Notes: a model not told the origin generated them from the letters alone. Positions 22,078 to 33,359 are shown, counted from the stretch's first letter. The stretch: DNA of 64,000 bases from Altimarinus sp041659565 (GCA_041659565.1 JBAZXZ010000003.1:1-64000), one strand, 5' to 3'. Numbers and translations: made by a program.

Positions 22078-22749
22078 TTATTTAGATATTTCTGAAATTA
22101 TGTCAGAATCATTTATTATATTATTTGTATTATTTTGAGGAACTTCAGGAGTTTTGACTTCTAGATTTTCTTCTGTTTTTGTGATATTTTCACCACTTCA
22201 TACTTCACTTGTTACAACAATATTAGATTGATTAGTAGAAACTGGTGAAACTTCTTTTTTAGTATCATCTATATCTTTTATAGTTTTTTCTATATCAAGT
22301 GTTAAACTCTTTACTATTTTATTTATTTTTTCTTCCGTTGCAACTACTTTTACAACTTTCTCATTTTCAAATAAAACTAAACTAGGTATAGAAACAATTT
22401 GATACTTTGATAATTCAAGTCATTCTAAAGATGATTCAACTAACTTTATTCATATATTTCTAGCCCATGCTTTTGTATAAATAACTGGTAATTCATATAA
22501 AAATTTCTTAAAAAAATCACTTTCTTTTGAAGCAAATATACAAATTATCCTTTTTGTTTCTTCTTTATTCGAACTTTCACTAAAATAATTTTTTGATTTT
22601 CATATAAAATCTTCTAACTCAAACAATGTCTTAATAGTAAAATTTGATTCAATCAATTTTTTTGCAGTTTTTTCAACTGTTTCATTATATAATTTTAAAC
22701 TATCTGATTTGAAAGAAGAAAACTTTTCTTTAAGTTTTGAGAAATCCAT
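22078..22749 (-). CDS. thioredoxin-fold-like protein without CXXC (tentative)
   Basis: 223 residues, no signal peptide. Middle region (about 75-150) reads like a thioredoxin fold: a strand RIICIFASKES, then a helix, and QIVSIPSLVLFENEKVVKVV, where SIP fits the cis-Pro loop and LFENEKVV the following hairpin. No CXXC motif exists, so it would not be a redox enzyme. The C-terminal 60 residues are Thr/Ser/Glu/Asn-rich and probably disordered. Function unknown. Confidence 0.55.
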
Positions 22750-22891
22750 TTTTTTATAAATTAAAATATAAAATTGGCCATTATTATTGTACTATATTAT
22801 TTTTGTTTTGTAAAATTTATAGTGCTTATTTGTTGATTTCTTATAAAATATAAAGTATAATATATTTAATTTATATTTTAAATAAAATTAT

Positions 22892-23215
22892 ATGGAAAAA
22901 TTTGATAAACTAGAAACAACTAATTCAGTTGATAATATAAAACCTGAATCTGAAATAAAACCTATTAATCTTGAAGATTATAAAAAAATATTGAATGAAA
23001 TAAAAAAACAAGAAAAATTTGAAGATCCTGATAAAAATAATGCTGATGCTGATTTAAAGGCAGCTTTAGAATGAGCTGAAAAGAATAATACTAAAATATT
23101 AGGAGATACTTTAGAACATTCTATGGCAATTACTAATAGATGATGAAATCTTTATAATTTAAGCCCTGTTCAAAGAATTCCTCCTCCACCTGAAAATATG
23201 GAAATTCCTCAATAA
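22892..23215 (+). CDS. hypothetical acidic protein
   Basis: 107 residues, highly charged, with no hydrophobic helix. Helical N-terminal two thirds (Lys/Glu-rich) and a Pro-rich end (RIPPPPENMEIPQ). Not recognised. It lies 26 bp upstream of the DUF202 membrane protein, so the two may be co-expressed. Confidence 0.65.
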
Positions 23216-23241
23216 ATTATAAAACATCTAAATTAACAAAT

Positions 23242-23505
23242 ATGAGTAAAAAAGAAAATAAAAAAGTTGATTTTTTATCAATCAATAGAACAAATTTGGC
23301 AAATGAAAGAACTTTGTTAGCTTATTGGAGAACATCTCTGGCTTTTTTTGTACTATGAGGATTTCTTATAAAAACAATCTATTGAACATTTTCCTTATTT
23401 TTTGGAATTATCTCAATAATATTTTGAATATCTTTATTTATCTATTGAACGACAAGATACTTACAAGACAAAAAAACTATAAAGAAAAATTGAAATATAT
23501 TGTAA
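23242..23505 (+). CDS. DUF202-family small membrane protein
   Basis: 87 residues. The family signature NERTLLAYWRTSLAF lies at about residues 22-36, followed by two membrane helices separated by a short loop. This is the YidH/DUF202 build. Function of the family is unknown. Convergent with tsaD, whose stop is 1 bp away. Confidence 0.82.
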
Positions 23506-23506
23506 A

Positions 23507-24643
23507 TTACAATATATTTTTTATTATCTTATAATAAGCATTTATCCCTACCATTGCAGCATTATCCATACTATACACTTTTTTTATAGGATAAATAAAT
23601 TTTATATTTTTTCAAATAATCAATTTTTCAATATATTCTTTTAATCTATCATTTGCACTTACTCATCAAGCAAGCATAACTGTTTTTACTCCAAACTTTT
23701 CAGAAGCTGTTACTAACTTTGTAGCAAGTACTTCTGTAACTGCTTCCTGAAATTCAAATGCTATTTCTTGTTTATCTTCTAAAGTTAATTCTCATTTTTT
23801 TTCAATTCTTTTATCTACTTCTCTTTTTACACTTGATTTTACTCATGAAAAACTGAAATTTAACTCATCTTTTTGTAGCCAACTACGAGGAAACAGATTT
23901 GTAGATATATTTTGTCTATAACCTTCTGCTAACTCAGAAATAATCGGACCACCAGGATATCAAAGTCACATCATCTTTGCAACTTTATCAAATGCTTCTC
24001 CAGCACTATCATCCTGAGTTCATCATACTTTATTGAAATCAAACATATCTTTCATATAATAAATCTCATTATGTCCACCTGAAACAGTTAGACAAACTAG
24101 AGGATAAGTTATATCTTTTTCTTTTCTTTCAATATAATTTGAAAATATATGCGACTCAATATGATTAATTTCAACAAGTGGAATATTTAAACTTATAGAA
24201 ATAGTCCTTGCAACAGTAATTCAAGTAAGAAGCGACGGCATAAGTCATGGAGTCATAGTCACTGCTATGTAATTGATACTACGAAGTAGTTGTCATTCCG
24301 GACTTGATCCGGAATCTATCAATTCACAAGAACTTTTAGAAATATCTTTTGAAATATTACTTTTTAAATTATTTGTAACTTTATTATTTTCTATATGTTT
24401 TTCCTTACTAGAGATTCCTGCCTCCGCAGGAATGACAAAAAAATCCTTTCAATTTTTTAAAACATTATCAAGCACCTTAAATATATTATTAGCATGTTCT
24501 CTTGCTGCAATTTCAGGCACAACTCATCAAGTCTGTTCGTGAATTTTGATTTGCGAAGCCGTATCCATGGCAACAAGAACATCATTTTCAAACAATGCAA
24601 TAGAAGTATCATCACAACTAGTTTCAAAAGCTAGGATTTTCAT
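23507..24643 (-). CDS. tsaD: tRNA N6-threonylcarbamoyladenosine transferase TsaD with in-frame repeat insertion
   Basis: 378 residues (usual about 335-345). Makes t6A37 in ANN-decoding tRNAs with TsaB/TsaE/TsaC. Start MKILAFETSCDDTS is canonical. The metal motif HIESH and the ASKA-fold loops (VSGGHNEIYY, AGEAFDKVAKMMGLGYPGGP, AGGVSANDRL) are all present. Residues about 70-118 are encoded by a complete 145-bp gtcat palindromic element inserted between the helix FKVLDNVLKN and the strand INYIAVTMTPGL, where relatives have about 10 residues (EAGLTLDDID-like). The gene remains open, and because t6A is essential in most bacteria the protein is probably functional. tsaB/E/C are not in the window. 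Confidence 0.93.
24292..24436. repeat. gtcat...atgac palindromic element inside tsaD
   Basis: 145 bp. Ends gtcattccggacttgatccg and ctccgcaggaatgac, each a small palindrome, with the inner motif ccttactagagattcc shared in inverted form with other copies. Fully inside tsaD and translated in frame. Confidence 0.92.
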
Positions 24644-24802
24644 AAATTAATGCAATTTTAAATATTATCCCCAATTTTACAAAAAATTACAAAAAATACA
24701 AAAAAGATTATGAGAAAATAAAAATTTATATAAAATTGGGTAAATATAAAAAATCTTTGTACAAAAACTATACACTTCCACCTAATCCCTAACTCCTAAC
24801 TT

Positions 24803-25642
24803 ATGATTATTGACTGAAAAGAAATTGCTTTAAAAAAATATGATGAGATAAAAAATAAAGTTTGAAACATCAAAGAAAAATTAACTTTATTGGCTATTTT
24901 AGTGTGAAATAATCCTTCAAGTCTGAGATACATAAAACAAAAAAAGAAATGGGCTGAATATGTCTGAATTAATTTTATACTTGATCATCTTGATGAAAAT
25001 ACTAGTGAACAAAAACTTTTAGAAAAAATAAATAATTATAATAACGATAAAAATATAACTTGAATTTTAGTTCAATTACCTCTACCTAATCATATTGATA
25101 CAAAAAAAGTGATTAACTTAATTAATCCAAATAAAGATGTAGATTGATTCAATGAAAAAAATCAATGAAAAATACTTATCTGAGATGATTCCTGACTAGT
25201 TCCTTGCACTCCAGCTTGAGTTATGGATATACTCAACCATTTAAAAATTGATCTACCTTGAAAAATTGTAACAGTTATATGAAAAAGTAATATAGTTTGA
25301 AAACCTCTAACTATGCTTCTTATAAATAACTGAGTAACTGTTACGAGTTGTAATAGTAAAACAAAAGATCTTTCTCAATTTACAAAAATATCTGATATAG
25401 TAATTTGTGCAGCTTGAAAACCTGGGATATTGACTCTAGATATGATAAATGATAAAACAATAGTTATAGATGTATGATTTACTGTAATAGATGAAAAAAT
25501 CTATGGTGATGCAAAATTTGATGAAATTAATAATAACTGAAACCTAATTACTCCAGTTCCAGGCTGAGTTTGACCTCTTACTGTAGCAAATTTGATGAAT
25601 AATATTATGAAAAGTTATAGATTAAGTACCGGTTCCTCATAA
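24803..25642 (+). CDS. folD: bifunctional methylenetetrahydrofolate dehydrogenase/cyclohydrolase FolD
   Basis: 279 residues. Interconverts 5,10-methylene-, methenyl- and 10-formyl-THF. The catalytic Lys lies in SLRYIKQKKKWAE. GILVQLPLPNHI, DVDGFNEKN, PCTPAGVMDIL and the Rossmann motif VIGKSNIVGKPLTMLL are all present, with the C-terminal PVPGGVGPLTVANLM. The natural family end (NNIMKSYR) is followed by six residues LSTGSS and a stop that are supplied by an accggt inverted element. ATG 24803 has no SD. Confidence 0.94.
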
Positions 25643-25699
25643 TTAATACATCTATACTTAAAATTATATTATTTCTTTCTAAAAGTAGGAACCGGTACT
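25625..25699. repeat. agtaccggttcct inverted element, copy 2 (supplies folD stop)
   Basis: 75 bp with exact inverted ends agtaccggttcct / aggaaccggtact, nearly identical to 19703-19778. The left end is translated as the last residues and TAA stop of folD. The hairpin could also terminate transcription. Confidence 0.88.
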
Positions 25700-25743
25700 G
25701 TGTGAGCTTTCTCTTCTGCTTTTATATTTAATCTCTTTACCTT

Positions 25744-26778
25744 ATGTCAAACAGAATTTTATGAATACTTATACTTATATGATTTGCAGGATTTTGATAC
25801 CTATTTTATCTTATATTTTTTGTACAATATACCTGAACTTTGGAAATTACATCAAATATAGATAACTATAGTGTTGAACTTTATGCAACAAAAGTTTACC
25901 AAACTTTCAATTATGAATGTAAAGAAAAAAAATGTACTATTACAGATCTCTCTCCTTTTACTTATGATGTTACTATTACAAGTCCAAGTTATAAAGAAAT
26001 CAAGCAAGAACTGAGTCTTAAATGAAAAACTACCAATTACATAAAAGCTAATTTTGAAAAAGATACAAAATTAACTGAAATTAATGAAGTAAAAGAAACA
26101 AATATAAATACAGAAATAACAAAAGAAACAACTGAAGAAAAAATCGCAAATATAAAACTAAAAAAAGAAACTGATTATACTGTAGATTTATGAATTTTAT
26201 GATTTTTTTATTTTAAAACAAACTGAAATAATTTAGAATTATTCAAAAAATGAGAAAGTAAGGATACTAAATTATGAACTTTTCCAAAAGTAGATAAAAA
26301 AGATATTCAAATCTTTGAAATTAATGGAAATACAGATAAAATCCTAATCAGTTTAAAAGATAGAAAATATATTTACAATTTAAAATTGCTAAAAATAGAT
26401 GAATTTAAACTTGCCCCAAAAATAAAATACATTAAAGTTGGTAATCTAGAAACAAATTATCTTATAGTAACAGATGTATGAACTTATACCTATGATGAAC
26501 TTAGTAAAGAATTAATATATTTTTATTTATTTAAAGATTTTGTTTACTTAAAAGATGCTTATATATGAGTTATCTACAAGGATGAAAAAAATAAATTTAC
26601 AAATTTTTCACTAAAAGATAATAACAAAAATCTAATTATAAAATATAATCCTTCAACAAAAAATAGAGAAATAATTTTAGAAAGTGATATGGAAATAACA
26701 AAAATTATCCAAGAATGAGAAAATAAAATCTATTTTTATGATAATACCTGAAAAAAATATGAATTAGAAAATTATTAA
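25744..26778 (+). CDS. single-pass membrane protein with PEGA-like domain
   Basis: 344 residues. One N-terminal membrane helix (about residues 6-27), rest outside or periplasmic-side. Residues about 33-110 resemble a PEGA-type beta-sandwich (SVELYATKVYQT, CTITDLSPFTYDVTITSPSY). A Lys/Glu/Thr linker follows, then a C-terminal beta-rich part with repeated strand-turn units (YLIVTDVGTYTYDE, IYFYDNTGKKYEL) that may be a small propeller. Function unknown. Likely cotranscribed with folD only if the element between them does not terminate. Confidence 0.7.
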
Positions 26779-26795
26779 TATCCCAGAAGTAAATT

Positions 26796-26938
26796 GTCAT
26801 TCCGGACCTGATCCGGAATCTCTAGCAAGGAAAAAAATATTATTTTAGAACTTATGAAACTATAACTTTTCTATATCATAAGTGTAAAAAATAAGTATTA
26901 ATGAATCCATAGATCCCCGGGTCTAGCCCGAGGATGAC
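26796..26938. repeat. gtcat...atgac palindromic element (intergenic copy)
   Basis: 143 bp. Ends gtcattccggacctgatccg and ggtctagcccgaggatgac, inner ctctagcaaggaaaa motif. Best-preserved intergenic copy. It fills most of the gap between the PEGA-like gene and dprA. Confidence 0.9.
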
Positions 26939-26975
26939 AAAAAAGACTTTATTCTTTACTCTTTTATATATTCCT

Positions 26976-28049
26976 ATGCCTAACCTAATCTATTTAGTTT
27001 GATTACATAGCTTATGAATTTCCCAAAGAAAACTTTCAAATATTTTTGAAAAAAAAGATAATTATAAAGAATTTTATGAAAAATTAAGTTCTACAAACTT
27101 AAAACCTTTTTGTTCTGAGAAAGAAATCACAATTATATTATCGAGAAAAGACAAAATAAATCTAGAAAAAATAACTACAGTCTTAAAAGAAAGAAATGTT
27201 GAACTAATAACAATAAAAGATGATGAATATCCAAACTTATTAAAACAAATTTCAAATCCTCCATATCTATTATATGTAAGATGAAAAATAGATAATTCTC
27301 CGAAAATCGTAATTATCTGATCCAGAAATATGACTAGTTATGGGAAAAAAGTTATTGAAAAAATAGTTCCATGATTAACTAGATATTTTACAATTGTTAG
27401 TTGATGAGCTATGTGATGTGATAGCGAGGGGCATATTCAAACTCTTATAAATAATTGAAAAACTATTGCTGTTATATGAACTTGAATTGATTTAGATTAC
27501 CCAAGCTCAAACAAAAAACTTTTCGATAATATTGTTGAAAAAAACTGATGAATTATATCTATATTTCCTATATGAGAAATCCCAAATAATTATAATTTTC
27601 CTATAAGAAATGAAATAGTAGCTTGAATCTCATCAGGAGTGATTGTTATAGAATCAAGTGAAAAATCATGAACTTTAATAACAGCAAATCTAGCATTAGA
27701 ACAATGAAAAGATGTGTTTGCCGTGCCTTGAGATATATACAAAAGTAATTCTATTTGATGTAATAACTTAATAAAAAATGGAAATGCTAAAATAGTTACT
27801 ACTACTGAGGATATACTTGAAGAATACAATATAATAACAAATAAACCACCTAAAAATAATAACACTATTGATTTTTGAAATGATATAGAAAAAATTATCT
27901 ACGATATACTTTTATTAGAAAGCTTAGATGCAGACGAACTAATACAAAAAACTACCTTAAGTTTAAGTAATATTTCAATAAATTTGTCAATGCTTGAAAT
28001 AAAATGAATACTGAAAAAATCAATTAATTGAAAGTATGAAATAATTTAA
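26976..28049 (+). CDS. dprA: DNA processing protein DprA
   Basis: 357 residues. Protects incoming single-stranded DNA and loads RecA during natural transformation. N-terminal helical domain, then the Rossmann-like core: IVIIGSRNMTSYG, VSGGAMGCDSEGH, TIAVIGTGIDLDYPSSNKKL, FPIRNEIVAGISSGVIVIES and ALEQGKDVFAVPG, all family motifs. The C-terminal winged-helix-like DML1 domain is at about 290-350. With prepilin and PilC genes in the window this fits DNA uptake, as often inferred for CPR bacteria. Confidence 0.94.
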
Positions 28050-28143
28050 TTTTAAAATATGTCAAGAGGTATTATATTAAATTATTGAAAAGAAGATTTA
28101 TTTATATAAAATATATCCACACAAAATTAATTTTATTATTATT

Positions 28144-28971
28144 ATGGAAAATTTAATACTACTTAGAATAGAACTCCTGCTTTTTATATCTTCTTTAAGT
28201 TATAGTATTTATTATGGCTTTTCTTATATTTATAATATTTTTAATAAAATAAAAAATATAGTTTCTTCCCCAATAAATAAAAGCGAAGTTAAAAATGTAC
28301 ATGTTATAAATATAAATAAAGAAACACATAAAACAAATCTGCAAAAAAACAGCTTAAACTCTATAAATTTATCTGAGGAAGAAAAGCTGAAAATTGTTGA
28401 AATCCTAAAAAGAATTAAAGTAAATATTGAAAAATGATACTATGACAAAGCTAAAATTCTTATTATTGAATGACTTACAATAGATAAGTATAACAAAGAC
28501 TTAAATATGGAACTCGGGTTTATATATGAACAAGAAAATAATTTTAAAAATGCTGAACTTATTTATAAAGATATAAGTATGATTATTCAAGATAATACTG
28601 CTATTTTAATAAAACTATGATATGTCCTATCTATGCAATGATCTCTTGATGAAGCAATAGTAGTATATGAAAAAGTTCAAGCAAAAAAACAATCTGACAA
28701 TGAAGTTATAGAAACTCTTGCTCATCTAACATATGAGGTTCAAGATTTTGAAAAAGCCTTAAAATACATCAAATTAGTATTAAAAGAAAAACCAAAAAAT
28801 CTTGATATGATGAAGAAAAAAGCTTTCGCACTTGAGAGAGTTTGAAAACTAAAAGATGCAATAAAAATGTACGAAGAAATACTATTTATAAGACCTTATG
28901 ATGTAAATGCTATTGATAATGTTAAAAGACTTGAACAAAATATAATGAATACATCTTCTAATCAAAATTAG
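28144..28971 (+). CDS. membrane-anchored TPR protein
   Basis: 275 residues. N-terminal hydrophobic segment (about 3-30), then a linker, then roughly four tetratricopeptide repeats between residues 90 and 260 (A-x-x-x-Y motifs such as NAELIYKD, EAIVVYEKV, KALKYIKLVL, DAIKMYEEIL). TPRs are protein-binding scaffolds; the partner is unknown. Ends at TAG, followed by a bidirectional terminator. Confidence 0.8.
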
Positions 28972-28986
28972 TAAAATTACATCTCT

Positions 28987-29017
28987 AAAACTCCATTTAT
29001 CTTAAATGGAGTTTTTT
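28987..29017. terminator. bidirectional terminator
   Basis: Stem aaaactccattta / taaatggagtttt with loop tctt-like and T-run. Serves the TPR gene (plus) and the DivIC-like gene (minus), whose stop codon overlaps the T-run. Confidence 0.85.
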
Positions 29018-29424
29018 TATGTCCTCCTAAATAAAAAATACATCCACCTTTGAAAATTCGATTTATTTTTGATTTCATCATTTTCTACATCTACTTGTTT
29101 TATTATGGTTTTCTCATAATTTTCTATAAAATCTGGATTTGTAAATTTTTTATATTTTTTTTCATCAGTAAGATACATTACTTTTTCATTTCTACTTTTT
29201 TTTCATTGTTCTTGTTTAAGTAACTTATTTTTGTAAGCTAAAGTACTTTTATAATCAATTAATTCTTCAGTATCACTTATGCTATTTTTTATATCTTGAT
29301 TAAGTTTAGTTATTTCTTCTATATATGAATTGATTTTATATTCATTATACTTATACGAAAATACTAAGTATAACATATAGAATAATACAACTATCATAAA
29401 TAAAAATATATATTGTTTTTTCAT
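29017..29424 (-). CDS. FtsL/DivIC-like septum protein (tentative)
   Basis: 135 residues. Short basic N-terminus, one membrane helix (residues 4-23), then a coiled coil (about 25-75, YIEEITKLNQDIKNSISD) and a basic tail. This is the layout of FtsL/DivIC bitopic division proteins, which bridge FtsQ/DivIB with the septal synthase. The family is defined more by shape than by sequence, so the call is tentative. Confidence 0.5.
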
Positions 29425-29473
29425 ATTTTCCGATTAAAATTATTTTTATATTTAAACCTTTAAATCTATTATA

Positions 29474-30751
29474 ATGAAAAATTTAAAAAATAAATTTATA
29501 TTTTGAATACTTTTTCTAATACTCCTGATTTTGTGAAAGGAAAGCTATTCTTTTTATTCAATAAGAGATACAAATTCATATGTTTCTCTTATTAATTGAG
29601 CTGGTCTTTTAGATACAAAAAATCTAAAAATAAAAACCAGAGAGAAATTAAAAGTATGAAATACTGTAAAAACCATATGAGAAGAAAGTCTAGCTGTAAT
29701 AGAATGGTGAGATAATAGTATAACAAGACTTTGATGAAATACTGAAATTATCATCAAAGAAAATTATATAACAAGCGATTTATCTAAAATACAAATATCT
29801 CTAAATCTAATTAAATGAAAAACTTGGAACAATTTAGTTTCTTTATTCTGAAAAGAATCATATTTTAAACAATATGTAGATGATGTAGAAGCAGCAACAA
29901 GAGGAACTGTATTTGAGATAAATAAAGATAAGGATTATATATATGTAGAAAATCATGAAATAAATCTAAAAAATACAACAACATGAAAAGAAGTCTTACT
30001 TTCAAAAGAAAAACCAATGTCTTTAAAAACTTTTACATTACTTAATTTTCAAGAATTTTTATTAAATTTGAAAGACAAAACTTGGGAAGAAATAAATAAA
30101 AATTTTGATAAAGAATTGTTTTCAAATCTTCAAACCTCAATTACAAATAACCTCCAAAAAAATAATCCTATAAATATTATTTTATGAATATTTTCAAAAA
30201 AATATGCTGTTTTAAATGCTATAAACTCATTTGATAATATTGATACTGTAAAAACAAAAATTTCAAAATTAAATGAAAAAGATAAAAAATATGTATATGA
30301 TAAAGTATTTGCTAAGTATCAGACTTTAAATTTCCTATCTCCTATAGATCCAGATTATGAAAAAAAACTTTATTATAAAGAAATTTTATTAGATGCTTCA
30401 TATGATGAAAAAAACACTGAAAGTTTGATAAAAAACTCATTATATGATATAAATGATATGATATCTTCAAATAATTTATCTGCATTAAAAGATTCTGTTA
30501 ATGTAATTGTAAATAATAAAGACAAAATTAAGAATCTAAATATAGATTTTAGCAAATATATTGACACAAATTCTATTCCAGAATGATTAAAAGATAGTTT
30601 AAAAAAATGATTAGAACCACTTAAAGAGATCTTAAATATTAATTTAGATTTTGATACCTTTAAAAATCTTGAAGAACAAGCAAGGTGAAAAGTAAATGAA
30701 TTTCTGGACAATAATGTTTGATGATTAATAGATTCTATAAAAAACAAATAA
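29474..30751 (+). CDS. FecR-domain exported protein
   Basis: 425 residues. N-terminal signal/anchor (residues 5-24). The FecR domain covers about residues 40-150: KLKVGNTVKTIGEESLAVIEW, then DNSITRLGGNTEIII and AATRGTVFEI, the beta-helical pattern of FecR. The C-terminal 250 residues are Lys/Asn-rich and helical. It is 10 bp upstream of the CHASE2-cyclase gene. FecR/CHASE2-cyclase pairs are known elsewhere, and the exported FecR domain may present a signal to the CHASE2 sensor; that is inference. Confidence 0.82.
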
Positions 30752-30761
30752 AAACAAAAAT

Positions 30762-32798
30762 ATGAATACAAAAATATTTAAAAATAAAAATTTCTTATCA
30801 ATATTTTTAGCTTTGATAGTTTTTGTTATAATTTTTTCTCTAAGTTTAGATTTATTAAACAAGAATTTACAAAAATACTTTAATCAAGATTGAAATATAG
30901 ATAACAGAATTGTTATTATTAAAATTGATGATGACACTGTATGAAAATTGTGAAGATTTCCATTTGATAGAAAAATATATACTAACCTAATTAAAAATTT
31001 AAATAAAGCTTGAGCAACTACAATATGATTCGATATTATCTTTGCAGATAAAACAAATACTTGATCTGATAATGAATTGATAAAAACAATAAAAGATGCT
31101 TGAAATATAATACTTTGATGAGGAACTTTAGATAAAACAACTAACTGAATTTTTGAAAAACCAATAAAAGATTTAGTAAATAGTTCACTATTATTATGAA
31201 CTTTTGATGTATCTCCTGACAAATTAACAAATACAGTTTTTTCTGCATCTCCTTACAGAAATTTTTCAAACTGATATTATGAATATTTTTGAATTTCATT
31301 ACTTAGAGCTTATTATTCATACATATTTAATGATAAGACTTATTTAACTGACAAAATAAAAACAGATAATAATTTCATAAATATAAAAGATAAAATAATA
31401 ATTCCTCTATCATATAAAAGTAACTCTGATATTTTAATTAATTTCAATACTAATTCATTCAAGACTTTTTCTTTTTATGATATTTATGATGATAAACAAT
31501 TTTCTATACAAGAATCTCTTGAATGAAAAAACTTTTTAAAAGATAAAATAGTTCTAGTTTGATCAACATTAAGGTGAGTTGATGTATTTAAAACTCCAGT
31601 ATGAGAGAATTTTTGAGTTTTTGTACATGCTCATTTTTTAAATACTGTATTAACAAAAAATTTCTCAAAATACTTTGATAGAGAATTAGAATTATTACTT
31701 ATTTTCTTAGTAACTATTTTAGCAATATATTTAAATCTTAATAAAGGATGAAAATTTTTAATTATTAGCAATATTGCTATTATTTGAATAATTTTTGCAT
31801 ATTTCTCTATTTTAAAAAATCTTAGACTGGTTTCGAACTTCCCTTTTGAGCTTATCTTATCAATCCTACTTTCAGCAGTTATATCAAACATAGTAAAGTA
31901 TATAATTGAAAATAAAGATAAAAATAAGTTAAATACTGCCCTTTCTGAATATGTATCAAAAGATATTGCTGAAGAAATACTTTCTTGAGATTGAAGTGTA
32001 AATTTAGAATGAGAAAAAAAGAGAATTGCTATATTTTTCTCTGATATAGAATGATTTACAAATATAAGTGAAAAATTCTCTCCTGAAAAACTTATATCTT
32101 TTTTAAAAGATTATCTAACTGAAATGTCAGAAATAATCTTTTCTAATAAATGATTTATAAATAAATATGAATGAGATGCTATAATGGCTTTACGGTGAGT
32201 TTTCTGAAAAGAAGAAAATATATCAAAAAAAGCTTGTGAAACTGCTTTATTACAAAAACAAAAACTAATAGAACTAAACAAAAAATGGGAGAAAAAATGA
32301 ATTCCTCTAATAAAAGTCAGGATTTGAATAAATTCTTGAGAAGCAATAATCTGAAATATATGAGCTATTTGAAAAAAGCTAGAATTTACAGCTATCTGAG
32401 ATAATGTAAATCTAGCTTCTAGACTAGAATCAATAAATAAATTTTACTCTACATATATATGTGTAAGTGAATCTACATATGCTGATACAAAAGATATTTT
32501 TGAATTTAGATATATTGATAAAATAAAAGTAAAATGAAAAAATATAGCTACAAATATATATGAATTATTAGACTATAAATGAAAATTAAATGAAGCTGAA
32601 CAAAATCTCTATAATGATTTTCAAAAATGAATTGACCTATACTTAAATAGAAATTTCCAAAAAGCTTTAGAAATATTTAATAAATTAATAGAATTGTGAG
32701 ATAAACCAAGTTTAGTCTATAAAGAAAGGTGTAATACATATATAGATAATCCTCCTCCAGACTCTTGGGATCAATCTTGGACAATGACAGAGAAATAA
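30762..32798 (+). CDS. CHASE2-domain class III adenylate/guanylate cyclase
   Basis: 678 residues. N-terminal membrane helix (about 10-28), extracytoplasmic CHASE2 sensor (about 30-300, with IDDDTVGKLGRFPFDR and FDIIFADK), three membrane helices (about 305-380), then the cyclase domain (about 415-600). Metal Asp lies in FFSDIEGFTNISEK, the second in KYEGDAIMAL, and the transition-state Asn/Arg in GDNVNLASRLE, so it should be active. The substrate pair is Lys (SEK) plus Glu (LEFTAIGD), not decisive for ATP or GTP. A short C-terminal TPR-like tail follows. Codon 478 is CGG at a position usually Trp/Phe in relatives. A cNMP-binding protein is at 19247-19633. Confidence 0.92.
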
Positions 32799-32808
32799 AA
32801 ATATTACA

Positions 32809-32842
32809 AAGAGACCGGTCTTTTTTAGAAGACCGGTCTCTT
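32809..32842. terminator. bidirectional terminator
   Basis: Stem aagagaccggtct / agaccggtctctt around a T-rich loop, between the convergent cyclase gene and the small exported-protein gene. Confidence 0.85.
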
Positions 32843-32862
32843 AAATTTCAAGATTATCTTTA

Positions 32863-33246
32863 TTATTTATTTAACTCGATTACAGTTCTGTAATAAACAT
32901 TTTTTATTAAATTTAATGCTTTTTTTTGTTTTGTATTTAATATTTTATTATCATATTTTTCTATCAAAATAATTGTTTTTTTCTCTAGTGATTTAAGTTT
33001 TATGGTTCTATCTGTTTTGAAATATAAACCTATAAAATATTTTTCTAATTTATTATTCATTTTTACTCAATCATTATAATCAACTTGTACCTGATGTCTA
33101 GTCAAAATAGCTTGTTTATAAAGCTTATACATTTCAAGATTTGGTTTTTTAACTGTTATATTATACAAATTAGATGTAGCAAAAGTATCATTCATACCAA
33201 ATAATATGAATAATAAAAATGAAAGACTGATTATAAATTTTTTCAT
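32863..33246 (-). CDS. small exported protein
   Basis: 127 residues when read through TGA. ATG 33246 gives a clear signal peptide (MKKFIISLSFLLFILFG), with likely cleavage after TFA near residue 27. The internal ATG at 33060 would lack it. The mature part is basic and helical with many Lys, Leu and Ile. Not recognised. Confidence 0.7.
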
Positions 33247-33359
33247 AATTTTTAAAATTAAAAAAGTAATATAAGTTCATTATACTACTTTTTTAATTTT
33301 TGCAAGTTTTTTTATATTTGTCAATTATTCAAGATTTTGAAAAATTATAACTATTTTTT

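Noticed and set aside
24273..24542. Plus-strand ORF with SGLDPESI...ASAGMT-type peptide
   Set aside because: This is the antisense reading of the palindromic element and tsaD. Such peptides are typical translated repeats, not a gene.
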